A program made the position numbers and the translations under genes. From assembly GCA_947589645.1 (NCBI GenBank), contig CANQCG010000013.1:1-40858 (forward strand): a stretch of DNA of 40,858 nt, read 5' to 3'. Source of the DNA: an uncultured Clostridia bacterium. GTDB lineage: Bacteria; Bacillota; Clostridia; TANB77; CAG-508. Positions within the stretch are counted from its first letter, which is position 1, and each line of letters opens with the position of its first letter. The notes under the pieces are model-generated. The model did no database searches. It saw only the letters and a program-made list of their open reading frames with translations, and had not been told where the DNA came from. Shown one piece after another: positions 1 to 7,972 of the stretch.

Positions 1-127
1 CTCCAATTTTATGTGTTTTTCCTGTATAGAATAATATTCTTTCTGTGGTTGTTGTTTTTCCTGCATCTATATGTGCCATTATTCCTATATTTCTTGTTCT
101 TTCTAATGGGTATGCTCTTCCTGCCAT
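1..127 (-). CDS. fusA: Elongation factor G, N-terminal part (cut by window edge)
   Basis: Only the first 42 codons are present. The reverse strand reads [20 protein letters not shown], followed by the G1/P-loop segment [20 protein letters not shown], which is diagnostic of EF-G, the ribosomal translocase GTPase. The ATG at 127 follows a strong SD (GGGAGG, about 140-147). It is the third gene of the str operon after rpsL and rpsG. It is separated from rpsG by a 126-nt near-palindrome, described separately. It continues beyond base 1. Confidence 0.97.
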   Translation of the reverse strand, partial: MAGRAYPLERTRNIGIMAHIDAGKTTTTERILFYTGKTHKIG

Positions 128-155
128 TTTTTAATTTTTCCCTCCCTTTTTTATT

Positions 156-281
156 AATTTCAATTAAAAGTGATAAGATGTGCATTTTTGATAGTTATTG
201 CAAGCGGAAGGCGTACTAAGGTACGTCGACGTTTGCAATAGATACCTAAAAATGTTCAGATTGTTGCTTTTAATTGAAATT
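156..281. repeat. 126-bp imperfect inverted repeat between rpsG and fusA
   Basis: The arms at 156-170 and 267-281 are perfect 15-bp inverted copies (AATTTCAATTAAAAG and its complement). Homology continues inward with mismatches: CATTTTT near 193 is mirrored near 250, and TTGCAA at 198-203 is mirrored at 233-238. The apex is a GC-rich hairpin: CGTAC at 212-216, loop TAAG, GTACG at 221-225. The right arm ends directly at the rpsG stop codon and the left arm lies just before the fusA SD. There is no U-tract on either strand, so it does not look like an intrinsic terminator. It may be a MITE-like insertion, an RNase processing hairpin, or a regulatory mRNA structure. Confidence 0.8.
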
Positions 282-752
282 TTACCATTTGTAATGTGCA
301 AATGCTTTGTTAGCTTCTGCCATTCTATGTGTATCTTCTTTTTTCTTGAATGCTCCACCGTTTCCAGCTACTGCATCCATTATTTCTCCGGCTAATTTTT
401 CAGCCATTGTTTTTTCATGTCTTGTTCTAGCATATGTTACTAACCATCTTAAACCTAAAGTTTGTCTTCTTTCTGGTCTAATTTCTAGTGGAACTTGATA
501 TGTAGCTCCACCTACTCTTCTAGCTTTTACTTCAAGAACTGGCATAACATTTTCTAATGCTGCTTCAAAAACTTCTAAAGGGTTTTTCCCTTCTTTTGCT
601 TTTATGATGTCAAATGCATCATAAACTATTCCTTGAGCAACAGTTTTCTTACCATCTAACATTATGTTGTTTATTAATTTTGTAACAACTTTGCTGTTAT
701 ATATTGGATCTGGTAATACATCTCTTTTTGCTATATATCCTCTTCTTGGCAC
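282..752 (-). CDS. rpsG: 30S ribosomal protein S7
   Basis: The protein is 156 aa, the normal length for S7, with the family start [20 protein letters not shown] and the conserved block [21 protein letters not shown]7 nucleates assembly of the 30S head and contacts the E-site tRNA. In enterobacteria it represses its own operon by binding the rpsL-rpsG spacer. The start is GTG at 752 with SD AAGGAGTG a few bases upstream. It lies in the operon rpsL-rpsG-fusA. The upstream spacer of about 205 nt is unusually long and hairpin-rich. Confidence 0.98.
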   Translation of the reverse strand: MPRRGYIAKRDVLPDPIYNSKVVTKLINNIMLDGKKTVAQGIVYDAFDIIKAKEGKNPLEVFEAALENVMPVLEVKARRVGGATYQVPLEIRPERRQTLGLRWLVTYARTRHEKTMAEKLAGEIMDAVAGNGGAFKKKEDTHRMAEANKAFAHYKW

Positions 753-775
753 TTTTCTTCACTCCTTTCAATTTC

Positions 776-946
776 TTAATACTGATTTAGTATTAATTAA
801 AATGAATGTTTTCATTCATTTTTAGAATACCATAAGTATTCAAAGTTACTCTGGGAAAGTTGTTCCCCGTAAGTGCTCCTATAATCTATTCTAAATTTAA
901 GTACCTTAAGTTTAGTAAATTAAAGTGAGACTTACTTAAAATTAAG
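776..946 (-). promoter_or_regulatory. Multi-hairpin rpsL-rpsG spacer (candidate S7 control region)
   Basis: Within the 205-nt spacer there are six consecutive short inverted repeats. They are 776-796 (8-bp perfect stem), 799-822 (10-bp perfect stem, loop TTTT), 825-841 (6-bp perfect stem), 853-868 (GGGAAA/TTCCCC, the only GC-rich piece), 891-915 (11-bp stem with one mismatch, 3-nt loop) and 935-946. Such dense folding in a translated operon suggests an RNA control element. In E. coli the equivalent spacer is the S7 autorepression site, so the same role is inferred here, not shown. None of the hairpins is followed by a good U-tract on the transcribed strand. Confidence 0.6.
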
Positions 947-957
947 CTTATTTTAGC

Positions 958-1371
958 CTATTTTTTTGGTTTTTTAGCACCATACTTAGAACGAGCTTGC
1001 ATTCTATCTTTTACTCCGGCTGTGTCTAATGTTCCTCTGATGATATGGTATCTAACACCTGGAAGGTCTTTTACCCTACCACCTCTTATTAGAACAACAC
1101 TGTGCTCTTGTAAGTTATGGCCTATACCTGGAATATATGAAGTTACTTCATATCCATTTGATAGTCTAACCCTAGCTACTTTTCTTAAAGCTGAGTTTGG
1201 CTTCTTAGGGGTAACTGTTTTTACTACTGTACATACACCTCTTTTTTGTGGTGCTCTATTGTTTGTTAATCTTTTATTTCTAGAGTTATAACCATGTTGA
1301 AGTGCTGGTGCAGTTGATTTTGTTACGCCTGTTTGTCTTCCTTTTCTTACTAATTGGTTAATTGTTGGCAC
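958..1371 (-). CDS. rpsL: 30S ribosomal protein S12
   Basis: The protein is 137 aa. It carries the Firmicute-type insertion after SPALQ-like sequence (here [14 protein letters not shown]), then PQKRGVCT and [17 protein letters not shown]. The C-terminal block is [21 protein letters not shown]12 lies at the decoding centre. The lysine of TPKKPNS, the classical streptomycin-resistance position, is wild type. The start is GTG at 1371, preceded by AGGAGGTGA. It is the first gene of the str operon and is transcribed from the promoter at 1493-1521. Confidence 0.98.
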   Translation of the reverse strand: MPTINQLVRKGRQTGVTKSTAPALQHGYNSRNKRLTNNRAPQKRGVCTVVKTVTPKKPNSALRKVARVRLSNGYEVTSYIPGIGHNLQEHSVVLIRGGRVKDLPGVRYHIIRGTLDTAGVKDRMQARSKYGAKKPKK

Positions 1372-1446
1372 TTAAATTTCACCTCCTGTTTATTATATAT
1401 AGAAAAATCTAATTATAGTTGATTTTTCCTTAAAAATAAAAAAATA

Positions 1447-1490
1447 TACCGCTATGGTATACACACTTGGTGTATTTTACCATAACGGTA
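1447..1490 (-). terminator. Strong hairpin plus U-tract at the start of the rpsL operon transcript
   Basis: Arms at 1447-1463 and 1471-1490 pair over about 17 bp (TACCG-TATGGTA-TACA) with a 3-nt bulge. The transcribed (minus) strand continues with TATTTTTTTATTTTT. It is 50-90 nt past the stop of the coiled-coil gene and could terminate that gene. However, it lies downstream of the rpsL promoter, so rpsL transcripts would begin inside or at the stem. This makes it either a shared terminator or an attenuator. Confidence 0.7.
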
Positions 1491-1492
1491 AT

Positions 1493-1521
1493 ATTATACT
1501 ATTTTTCAGCCCAATTGTCAA
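1493..1521 (-). promoter_or_regulatory. Sigma-A promoter of the rpsL-rpsG-fusA operon
   Basis: On the minus strand there is a perfect -35 TTGACA (1516-1521), a 17-nt spacer and a perfect -10 TATAAT (1493-1498). The predicted start is near 1486, which gives a leader of about 115 nt before the rpsL GTG. Confidence 0.85.
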
Positions 1522-1542
1522 CGAAATTTTGAAATTTATTTA

Positions 1543-3102
1543 TTATTCGTCACCTGGTTCTGTTCCTTCGCTTTGTTGTTCTGTTGGTTTTGATTCTTTA
1601 GAGTCTTCGCTTTGTTGCTCTGCTGCTTTTGGTTCTTTAGATTCTTCTGCTTTTTCAGCAACTTCTGCTTGTTCTGTAGATTTAGATGTATCTACTGAAT
1701 AATCTTGTCTAAATTTTTCTGTTGCACTTTGTTTTTTAGATTGTTGCTCAGCTTGTTGCTCTTCCATCTCTTGTTGTTCACGTTTTGCTGCGTATTCTGC
1801 TTCTGGAAGTGTCAATCTGTCTTTAAAATCTTTTCCCATTTCAATTAGTTTTTGCTTTGCACTTGTAACAGCATCTTGTGCAAACCATTTTGCTTTAGTT
1901 AAAAATCCTGCTTTTACACTAGCTATTCCTAATTTTTTAGCTTTTCTTGCATTGTTTTCTATTTCTTTTCTTTTTTCTTTGCCTAGTCCTGCCATTCTTA
2001 GACCTTTAACATTATAAGATATTTCGAAATTGTCAAAATTTTGTTGGTTTTCTGGGTTTTCATATAATTCAATATATTTTTCTAAATATTCTTTAGCTTG
2101 TTCTGTACTTAACTTTACTTGTTGCTCAAATTGAAGAATTTTTCTAACTACATATTTATCGCCAACTTGGCAAGCTTTAGATACGGTTTTTAAATCTACT
2201 CCTGTTGTGTTAATAGCACTATCAGGAAATTCTGTATAGTCATCTTTATAAATTTGATCCCATGTATTTTTCAAATCTAAACGTATGCCATCTTTAGAAA
2301 CACGTATTCTCATTTTCTTAATTGTTCCTTTAGATTTTAGTCTTCTTAATAGGTCTACTCTTGCATTCGTTTGTTGTGATGGTTGTACTGGTTTTCCTAG
2401 CTTTTCTCCTTCTGGTTTTTGTTGTTCTGCTTTTTCTTCTTCTGGCTTTTCTTCTTCTTGTTTTTCTTCTTCAGTTTTTTCCTCTTCTGGCTTTTCTTCT
2501 TGGCTATTTTCTATATTGTGTTCATCAGCTTCGTTTTTCTCAACATCTTTACTTTGTGGCTCCAATTCTTCTAATATAGCTTCTAATTCTTCTTTTTCTT
2601 TTTGTAATGTGCCTTGCTCTCCTAACATTGAATTTAATTCTTCTCGTAAAATTACTATATTATTTCTTAAGCTTTCAACATAATTCATATCAGCTTCTGG
2701 TGAGCGAGATTCTTTTAATATTTCATCATTTATTTTATTTATTTCACTATTTTTGTCTTCAATTTGATGTGATTTATCTTGTAATTTGTTGTCTTTATCT
2801 GCAATCTCTGTTTTTAGTCCTTCTTTTAACTCATTTTTAGCATTTTCAATTTTTTCGTCAAGTTCTGCTAACTCTTGAGCAAATTCTTGTGATAGGCTTT
2901 CTTCAAATTTATCTTCTATTTCTTGTTTAAATTCATCAGTTACAACTGGAGCTCCGGTATTAATTACCTTTTTATCTTGATAGTATTTGTTTGCTGACTC
3001 CATGTCCTCACTGTGTCTTTCTCTTCTCAAAGCCATTTTTCTTTCTACTACGTTCTTTTCGTTTTGTAATGCTTCTAATTTTTCTTGTAATTCGTTTATC
3101 AT
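1543..3102 (-). CDS. Coiled-coil, low-complexity protein of unknown function
   Basis: The protein is 519 aa and I do not recognise its family. Residues 1-180 are heptad-rich and highly charged (MINELQEKLEALQNEKN..., ELNSMLGEQGTLQKEKEELE), consistent with long coiled coils. Residues about 190-235 form an acidic repeat of EEKPEEEKTEEEK type. Residues about 240-430 are a basic, apparently folded region (KSKGTIKKMRIRVSKDGIRL, WDQIYKDDYTEFPDS). The C-terminus is a Gln/Glu/Ser/Lys-rich tail ending in GTEPGDE. No signal peptide or membrane segment is visible, so it is probably cytoplasmic. The ATG at 3102 has SD AAGGAGGAAATT and a promoter at 3157-3185. It appears monocistronic. Confidence 0.8.
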   Translation of the reverse strand: MINELQEKLEALQNEKNVVERKMALRRERHSEDMESANKYYQDKKVINTGAPVVTDEFKQEIEDKFEESLSQEFAQELAELDEKIENAKNELKEGLKTEIADKDNKLQDKSHQIEDKNSEINKINDEILKESRSPEADMNYVESLRNNIVILREELNSMLGEQGTLQKEKEELEAILEELEPQSKDVEKNEADEHNIENSQEEKPEEEKTEEEKQEEEKPEEEKAEQQKPEGEKLGKPVQPSQQTNARVDLLRRLKSKGTIKKMRIRVSKDGIRLDLKNTWDQIYKDDYTEFPDSAINTTGVDLKTVSKACQVGDKYVVRKILQFEQQVKLSTEQAKEYLEKYIELYENPENQQNFDNFEISYNVKGLRMAGLGKEKRKEIENNARKAKKLGIASVKAGFLTKAKWFAQDAVTSAKQKLIEMGKDFKDRLTLPEAEYAAKREQQEMEEQQAEQQSKKQSATEKFRQDYSVDTSKSTEQAEVAEKAEESKEPKAAEQQSEDSKESKPTEQQSEGTEPGDE

Positions 3103-3156
3103 AATTTCCTCCTTATATAATATAAAATTTATATTATCAAAAAATCTCTAAAATTT

Positions 3157-3185
3157 ATTTTACCACAAAATAACAAATTTTGCAA
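3157..3185 (-). promoter_or_regulatory. Promoter of the coiled-coil gene
   Basis: The minus strand carries TTGCAA (3180-3185), a 17-nt spacer and TAAAAT (3157-3162) with an extended -10 TG. The predicted leader is about 50 nt. The rest of the 3103-3344 gap is AT-rich. It includes an 8-bp inverted repeat TTCAACAT/ATGTTGAA (3275-3302) that lacks a convincing U-tract on the minus strand. Confidence 0.6.
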
Positions 3186-3344
3186 CTTTTTTATGTAAAT
3201 TATTTCTATACAATGCAAGTTCTATGATAAAATAACATATAATATACATTTATTTTAACATAAAAGATTTAGATTTCAACATGTTGATATAAAAATGTTG
3301 AATTTTAATACAAATGTATTATTTTTGTAATTTTTTTGAAATAT

Positions 3345-4694
3345 TTACATATTTAAACTTTTTAAGGCTCTATCTGCTAGTATACCATATTTTAGCCTTT
3401 TATCTTTAACTTTTTGGTCTAGCTCTGGCACAATTCCAAAATTAGCATTCATTGGCTGAAATTTGCTATTTGGTGTTGAAATATATTTTGCTAAAGCTCC
3501 TAGCATAGTTTTTTCATCAAACATTATTTTTTCTTTGCCTTTTAGCATTTGTACTGCATTAATTCCAGCAATAAGGCCTGATGAAATTGATTCTACATAA
3601 CCCTCTACACCTGTTATTTGTCCTGCAAAGAATATATTATTATTTGATTTTAAATTATAGGTATTATCTAATAATACTGGGGAATTAATATATGTATTTC
3701 TATGCATTACTCCATATTTTACAAATTCTGCATTTTGTAAGCCCGGTATCATGCTAAATACTCTTTTTTGTTCTCCAAATTTTAAATTAGTTTGAAAGCC
3801 TACTATATTATACAAACTTGCAATGCTGTCATCTTGCCTTAATTGTACTACTGCATATGGTCTTTTTTCAAAACGAGGATCATCAAAACCAACAGGCTTT
3901 AAAGGCCCAAAACGCAACGTATCTATTCCCCTTTTTGCCATGATTTCTATTGGCATACAGCCTTCAAATATTTCCTGCTTTTCAAATTCATGTAATTCTA
4001 CTACTTCTGCATTAACTAATTCACTCACAAAATTTTCGTACTCTTCTTTGTTCATTGGAAGATTTATATAACTATGTTCTTGTTCTAATAATCTTTGATG
4101 CCATTTATCTGTGCTTTCGTCCTTTTTCTTTTCTTGCTCATACCTATTACCATAAAAAGCTATGTTAAAATCTATGCTATCTTTACTAATAATAGGAGCT
4201 GCTGCATCATAAAAATGTAATTTGTCTTGCCCTGTAATTTTTAAAATATTTTTTGACAAAGTTTCTGTTGTTAAAGGTCCTGTTGCAATTATTACAATAC
4301 CATCTTTTGCTAAATCTTCTATACTAGTTATTTCTTCATTGCAAACTTCGATTAGAGAATTTTGCTTAATTTTCTTGGTTACTCTTTCTGAAAACGCATC
4401 TCTATCTACAGCTAAAGCCTGCCCTGCTGGCACTTTCGTTTCGTCCGCAATTTTAATTAGCAAAGAATCTAGCAAACGTAATTCTTCTTTTAACAAACCA
4501 CAGGCATTTGTATGTAAATTAGATTTAAATGAATTACTACATACAATTTCAGCTAGGTTTTTATTAGAATGTGCTAGTGAAAATTTTATAGGTTTCATTT
4601 CATATAGCTTTACCTTTATACCTCTTTTAGCAATTTGATAAGCAGCTTCAGAACCTGCTAAGCCTCCTCCAATTACTGTTATATAATCTTTCAT
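3345..4694 (-). CDS. trmFO: tRNA (uracil-54-C5)-methyltransferase, folate/FAD-dependent
   Basis: The 449-aa protein has the usual TrmFO/Gid length. It uses methylene-tetrahydrofolate and FADH2 to make m5U54 in the tRNA T-loop. The N-terminal Rossmann motif [14 protein letters not shown] (residues 5-18) binds FAD. The catalytic-type cysteines are visible in [12 protein letters not shown] (C52) and [11 protein letters not shown]. The C-terminal segment [15 protein letters not shown] also fits the family. trmFO commonly neighbours topA; here a SNF2 helicase lies between them. The ATG at 4694 has no obvious SD of its own, and an 8-codon micro-ORF precedes it. Confidence 0.95.
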   Translation of the reverse strand: MKDYITVIGGGLAGSEAAYQIAKRGIKVKLYEMKPIKFSLAHSNKNLAEIVCSNSFKSNLHTNACGLLKEELRLLDSLLIKIADETKVPAGQALAVDRDAFSERVTKKIKQNSLIEVCNEEITSIEDLAKDGIVIIATGPLTTETLSKNILKITGQDKLHFYDAAAPIISKDSIDFNIAFYGNRYEQEKKKDESTDKWHQRLLEQEHSYINLPMNKEEYENFVSELVNAEVVELHEFEKQEIFEGCMPIEIMAKRGIDTLRFGPLKPVGFDDPRFEKRPYAVVQLRQDDSIASLYNIVGFQTNLKFGEQKRVFSMIPGLQNAEFVKYGVMHRNTYINSPVLLDNTYNLKSNNNIFFAGQITGVEGYVESISSGLIAGINAVQMLKGKEKIMFDEKTMLGALAKYISTPNSKFQPMNANFGIVPELDQKVKDKRLKYGILADRALKSLNM

Positions 4695-4701
4695 TTTTAA
4701 T

Positions 4702-4725
4702 TTATGCTAGCTTTGTTGCTAACAT
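4702..4725 (-). other. Micro-ORF upstream of trmFO
   Basis: The minus strand reads GGAGGAC followed by ATG and then MLATKLA-stop, ending 7 nt before the trmFO ATG. The GGAGG is the only SD-like sequence here, but it is just 2 nt from this ATG. It could serve the micro-ORF, with trmFO translated by re-initiation, or it could be a poorly spaced trmFO signal. Low confidence that it is translated. Confidence 0.3.
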
Positions 4726-4739
4726 GTCCTCCATTTCTT

Positions 4740-4768
4740 AAAGGCAACAAATAAAATCTGTTGCCTTT
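4740..4768 (-). terminator. Hairpin after the SNF2 helicase gene
   Basis: A perfect 10-bp stem, AAAGGCAACA/TGTTGCCTTT, with a 9-nt AT loop starts 6 nt past the helicase stop. The downstream U-run on the minus strand is only three bases, so termination may be leaky. That would let transcripts reach trmFO, for which no separate promoter was seen. Confidence 0.6.
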
Positions 4769-4773
4769 GCAAT

Positions 4774-7700
4774 TTATTCAAACAAATTCATAATATCTTC
4801 TTTTGATAATTTATTAATAAAAGTAGCTTGAGTATCTAAAACATTATCGATTAATTCTGTTTTTCTTTGTTGCAATTCGTAAATTTTTTCTTCTATTGAA
4901 TTTTTAGTTATTAATTTATATACTTGAACATTATTTTTTTGTCCTATTCTATATGCTCTATCTGTTGCTTGGTTTTCGCTAGATACATTCCACCAAGGGT
5001 CATAATGTATTACCATGTCTGCACCTATTAAATTTAAACCTGTTCCTCCTGCTTTTAAAGATACCAAAAATACTTTTATGTCTGAATTTTGGTTAAATTC
5101 ATCAACTAAATTTATTCTTTCTTCTACTTTGGTGCTGCCTGTTAGTTTAAAATATTTTATTCCTCTATTTTGCAATTCTTTTTCTATTATTTCAAACATT
5201 GAGGTATATGCTGAAAATAGTAGCATTTTGTGGCCACTTTGTACACCTTCTTCTACAATTTCCATACATTGTTCTAGCTTGCTACTTTCGCCTTCGTAAT
5301 TGCTTAAAAATAAACTTGGATGGCAACAAATTTGGCGTAGTCTTGTAAGACCTGCTAATATTTTTATTTGATTTTTTTCAAAACCTGTTTCATTAACTAG
5401 CTCTGCTACTTCTTGTTTTATTTGTGCTAAATATTTTAAATATATTTGTTCTTGCTCATCTTTCATTTGACTGTGTAGAACTGTTATTGTTTTTTCTGGA
5501 AGTTCTGTTAATACTTGCTTTTTAGTTCTTCGAAGTACAAAAGGCTCAATAAGCATTTTTAATTTTTCCATAGCATAAGTACTGTTTTCTTTAGCTATTG
5601 GAACTTCAAACATATTTTTAAATTTTTTATATGTAAATAAATAGCCAGGCATTATAAAATCAAATATTGACCATAATTCTGATAAAGAATTTTCTATAGG
5701 TGTTCCAGTTAAGGCATACCTTGTTTCTGCTTTTATTTCTTTAATTGATTTTGCATTTTGAGTATTACTATTTTTTAAATATTGTGCCTCATCAGCTATA
5801 ATAAATTTGAATGTGTAATTTTTCTTTTCGTAAAACTCAATGTCTCTTTTTAATAAATCATATGATGTTATTATTAAATCATATTTTTCTAGGTTTTGTA
5901 TTTGTTCTTCTCTTTCTTTTGATGTTCCATGTATTACTAAGGTTTTTATGTTTCTAGCAAACTTTGTAGCTTCGTTTTGCCAGTTTAAAGCTAATGAACT
6001 AGGACATACAACCATTGAGGTTTTACTTTGTTTTGTATTTTTAATGTAATCGATTATTACTGCTAAAATTTGGATGGTTTTCCCAAGTCCCATATCATCT
6101 GCTAAAATTCCTCCGAATTTATAGCTATCTAAAACTTTTAGCCATTTAAAGCCTGTTTTTTGATAATATCTTAATACATTTTCTAATTGTTCTGGTGCTT
6201 TTGCTTCTTCTATGTTTTCTTGATTTAAGCTATTTACTATATCCCTGTATTCATTATTTTTAGTAACTCGAATATTATTTATATTTTTTAATAGTTCATT
6301 TAAGTATAAACTACGATATATTGGAAGCTTTACCTCTCCTTTTTCTAAATCTTTGTAATCTATGTCCATTCCAGTAATGGTTTTATCTAAAAAGTCTAAT
6401 TCTTTATTTGGTGATAAACTTAAAAAGCTTCCATCTTTTAATCTGTGATATTTTTTCTTAAGTTCATATTTTGTCATTATTTCTTGTAAAGCTTTTGCAT
6501 CTATGTTTAAATTACTTAAATCTATTGATAATAAGTTGTTTTCTACCTTTACTCCTAACGCTCCAAGTCTTGGCTCTCTTATTTGTTTGCTTTTGAAGTT
6601 ATCTGTTACTAATACTTCAAACCTTTGCATGTAATCTTGAATTGTTTCTGACAAAAATTCATATATTTTGTCTTCTTGTGGAAGTATTAATAACTTCTTT
6701 TCTTCGTACATCATAAAGCCTGTTTTTCCAAAGAAATTAAAAATTCTATTTTCTTCTATTAAGTTCCTTGTTGATTCTATTTTTATGTTTTTTTCATCCT
6801 CTAATGGGTTAAATTCATCTTTTCCATAGCAGAACCTTACATCAGCTATTATGTAGTTATGTTCGTCAAAATCTAAATATACTTTTACCCCTAATTTTTG
6901 TGGCCTATATTTTTCTATTTCTTCTTCAACACTTTTTTCCATTATTATTTTGTTTTTTATTTTAGGCATTACTATTGAAAATAATTCTGGTAGCTGCATC
7001 TTATCTAAATATACTTCTTCTAAATAATTTTGTCTAAAAAGTTTGAATAGCTTTAATGTGGTTTCTGTGTAGTCTTTTGTACATCTATATAATGCTTTTT
7101 CTCCTAATATGTATGTGTTATTTTTTCCATCTAATATTGAGATTGAGGTTATTCTATTTTTTATGTTTGTAGATAATTTATATTCACTTTCTCCTGTTTT
7201 TTCTAATTTGAATTCGATGTTTGGATTTTCGTCTAATATTTCTATTTTTTGTTCTTTGTATTCTTTTTGCAATGTTATTTTTTTATCTTTTAAAATTTCA
7301 AATAATTCGTCTAAAGCAGTATTATTTATGATTATATTACTTTCGTTTATGGCTGAGCCATAAAGTTTGTAGTTTGGATTTGGCTCTGTGTTTATGAATT
7401 TTATTGTTTCGCCATATTTTATTATGAAATCTAACAATGGTTTAGATTCTTCGCTAAATGCTTCTTTTATATGTATAAATTCTAACTGTGAACCATATTT
7501 GTAGTTTCTATTATAAAACATATTATCATAAAATTGTGACAGGCTTTTAATCTTGTACATTTTTTTGTTGCCAATTTTTAATTCTAGTTTTAACTGTTTA
7601 GTAAATCTATCAAATAATAGTTTAGGCTCTAATTTTACTTTTTCTATTTTGCTAGCTTGTAATTTTTGCTCGAACTTTTCTTCTACGTCTTCGTTATATA

Positions 7701-7788
7701 ATTCGTTTACTATTTGATAAAAGCTTCTGTACTTAGATTTGTTTGTGTCATTTTTGGCTTTTTCGTCTATTTCTTCTTTTCCAAACAT
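4774..7788 (-). CDS. SNF2-family DEAD/DEAH-box helicase
   Basis: A protein of about 1004 aa. The N-terminal half is the bacterial SNF2-associated region and is poorly conserved. The C-terminal half holds the two RecA lobes: Walker A in GGILADDMGLGKTIQI, box II IADEAQYLKN, ALTGTPIENSLSELWSIFDF, the bacterial RLRQICCHPSLF element, and motifs V/VI in SLKAGGTGLNLIGADMVIHY followed by DRAYRIGQ. It is probably an ATP-driven DNA translocase; its specific role is unknown. I chose the ATG at 7788 because GGAGG lies 5 nt upstream. An in-frame GTG at 7800 overlaps that SD. It has its own promoter. Confidence 0.92.
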   Translation of the reverse strand: MFGKEEIDEKAKNDTNKSKYRSFYQIVNELYNEDVEEKFEQKLQASKIEKVKLEPKLLFDRFTKQLKLELKIGNKKMYKIKSLSQFYDNMFYNRNYKYGSQLEFIHIKEAFSEESKPLLDFIIKYGETIKFINTEPNPNYKLYGSAINESNIIINNTALDELFEILKDKKITLQKEYKEQKIEILDENPNIEFKLEKTGESEYKLSTNIKNRITSISILDGKNNTYILGEKALYRCTKDYTETTLKLFKLFRQNYLEEVYLDKMQLPELFSIVMPKIKNKIIMEKSVEEEIEKYRPQKLGVKVYLDFDEHNYIIADVRFCYGKDEFNPLEDEKNIKIESTRNLIEENRIFNFFGKTGFMMYEEKKLLILPQEDKIYEFLSETIQDYMQRFEVLVTDNFKSKQIREPRLGALGVKVENNLLSIDLSNLNIDAKALQEIMTKYELKKKYHRLKDGSFLSLSPNKELDFLDKTITGMDIDYKDLEKGEVKLPIYRSLYLNELLKNINNIRVTKNNEYRDIVNSLNQENIEEAKAPEQLENVLRYYQKTGFKWLKVLDSYKFGGILADDMGLGKTIQILAVIIDYIKNTKQSKTSMVVCPSSLALNWQNEATKFARNIKTLVIHGTSKEREEQIQNLEKYDLIITSYDLLKRDIEFYEKKNYTFKFIIADEAQYLKNSNTQNAKSIKEIKAETRYALTGTPIENSLSELWSIFDFIMPGYLFTYKKFKNMFEVPIAKENSTYAMEKLKMLIEPFVLRRTKKQVLTELPEKTITVLHSQMKDEQEQIYLKYLAQIKQEVAELVNETGFEKNQIKILAGLTRLRQICCHPSLFLSNYEGESSKLEQCMEIVEEGVQSGHKMLLFSAYTSMFEIIEKELQNRGIKYFKLTGSTKVEERINLVDEFNQNSDIKVFLVSLKAGGTGLNLIGADMVIHYDPWWNVSSENQATDRAYRIGQKNNVQVYKLITKNSIEEKIYELQQRKTELIDNVLDTQATFINKLSKEDIMNLFE

Positions 7789-7824
7789 GGCTTCCTCCAC
7801 TTTTTACTTTTAAAAGTTCTATGT

Positions 7825-7853
7825 ATTATATAACATTTTTTTCTATTTTTCAA
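7825..7853 (-). promoter_or_regulatory. Promoter of the SNF2 helicase gene
   Basis: The minus strand carries TTGAAA (7848-7853), a 17-nt spacer and TATAAT (7825-7830). The predicted start is near 7818, giving a short 30-nt leader with the GGAGG SD. Confidence 0.7.
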
Positions 7854-7936
7854 TCAGTTTACTGTGTTTTATTAGTAATTTTTGTTTTTAACTTAACATA
7901 TTGTTTGTTTTCTTTATAATTTTTAGCATTTTAAAC

Positions 7937-7968
7937 AAAAAAGCACCTTTATTAAAAGGCACTTTTTT
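7937..7968. terminator. Intrinsic terminator after topA
   Basis: GTGCCTTT pairs with AAAGGTGC through two G-U wobbles on the minus strand around a 4-nt loop, flanked by A6 and T6 runs. It begins just after the topA stop. The symmetry would allow termination in both directions, but only topA needs it. Confidence 0.8.
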
Positions 7969-7972
7969 TAAT

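Noticed and set aside
2285..2683. Rightward ORF of 132 codons rich in Ser/Phe/Cys
   Set aside because: It is antisense to the EEKPEEEK repeat of the coiled-coil gene; repeated Ser/Phe is the complement of Glu/Lys codons. No SD.
4222..4638. Rightward ORF of 138 codons
   Set aside because: Shadow of trmFO on the opposite strand, with no SD and no recognisable motif.
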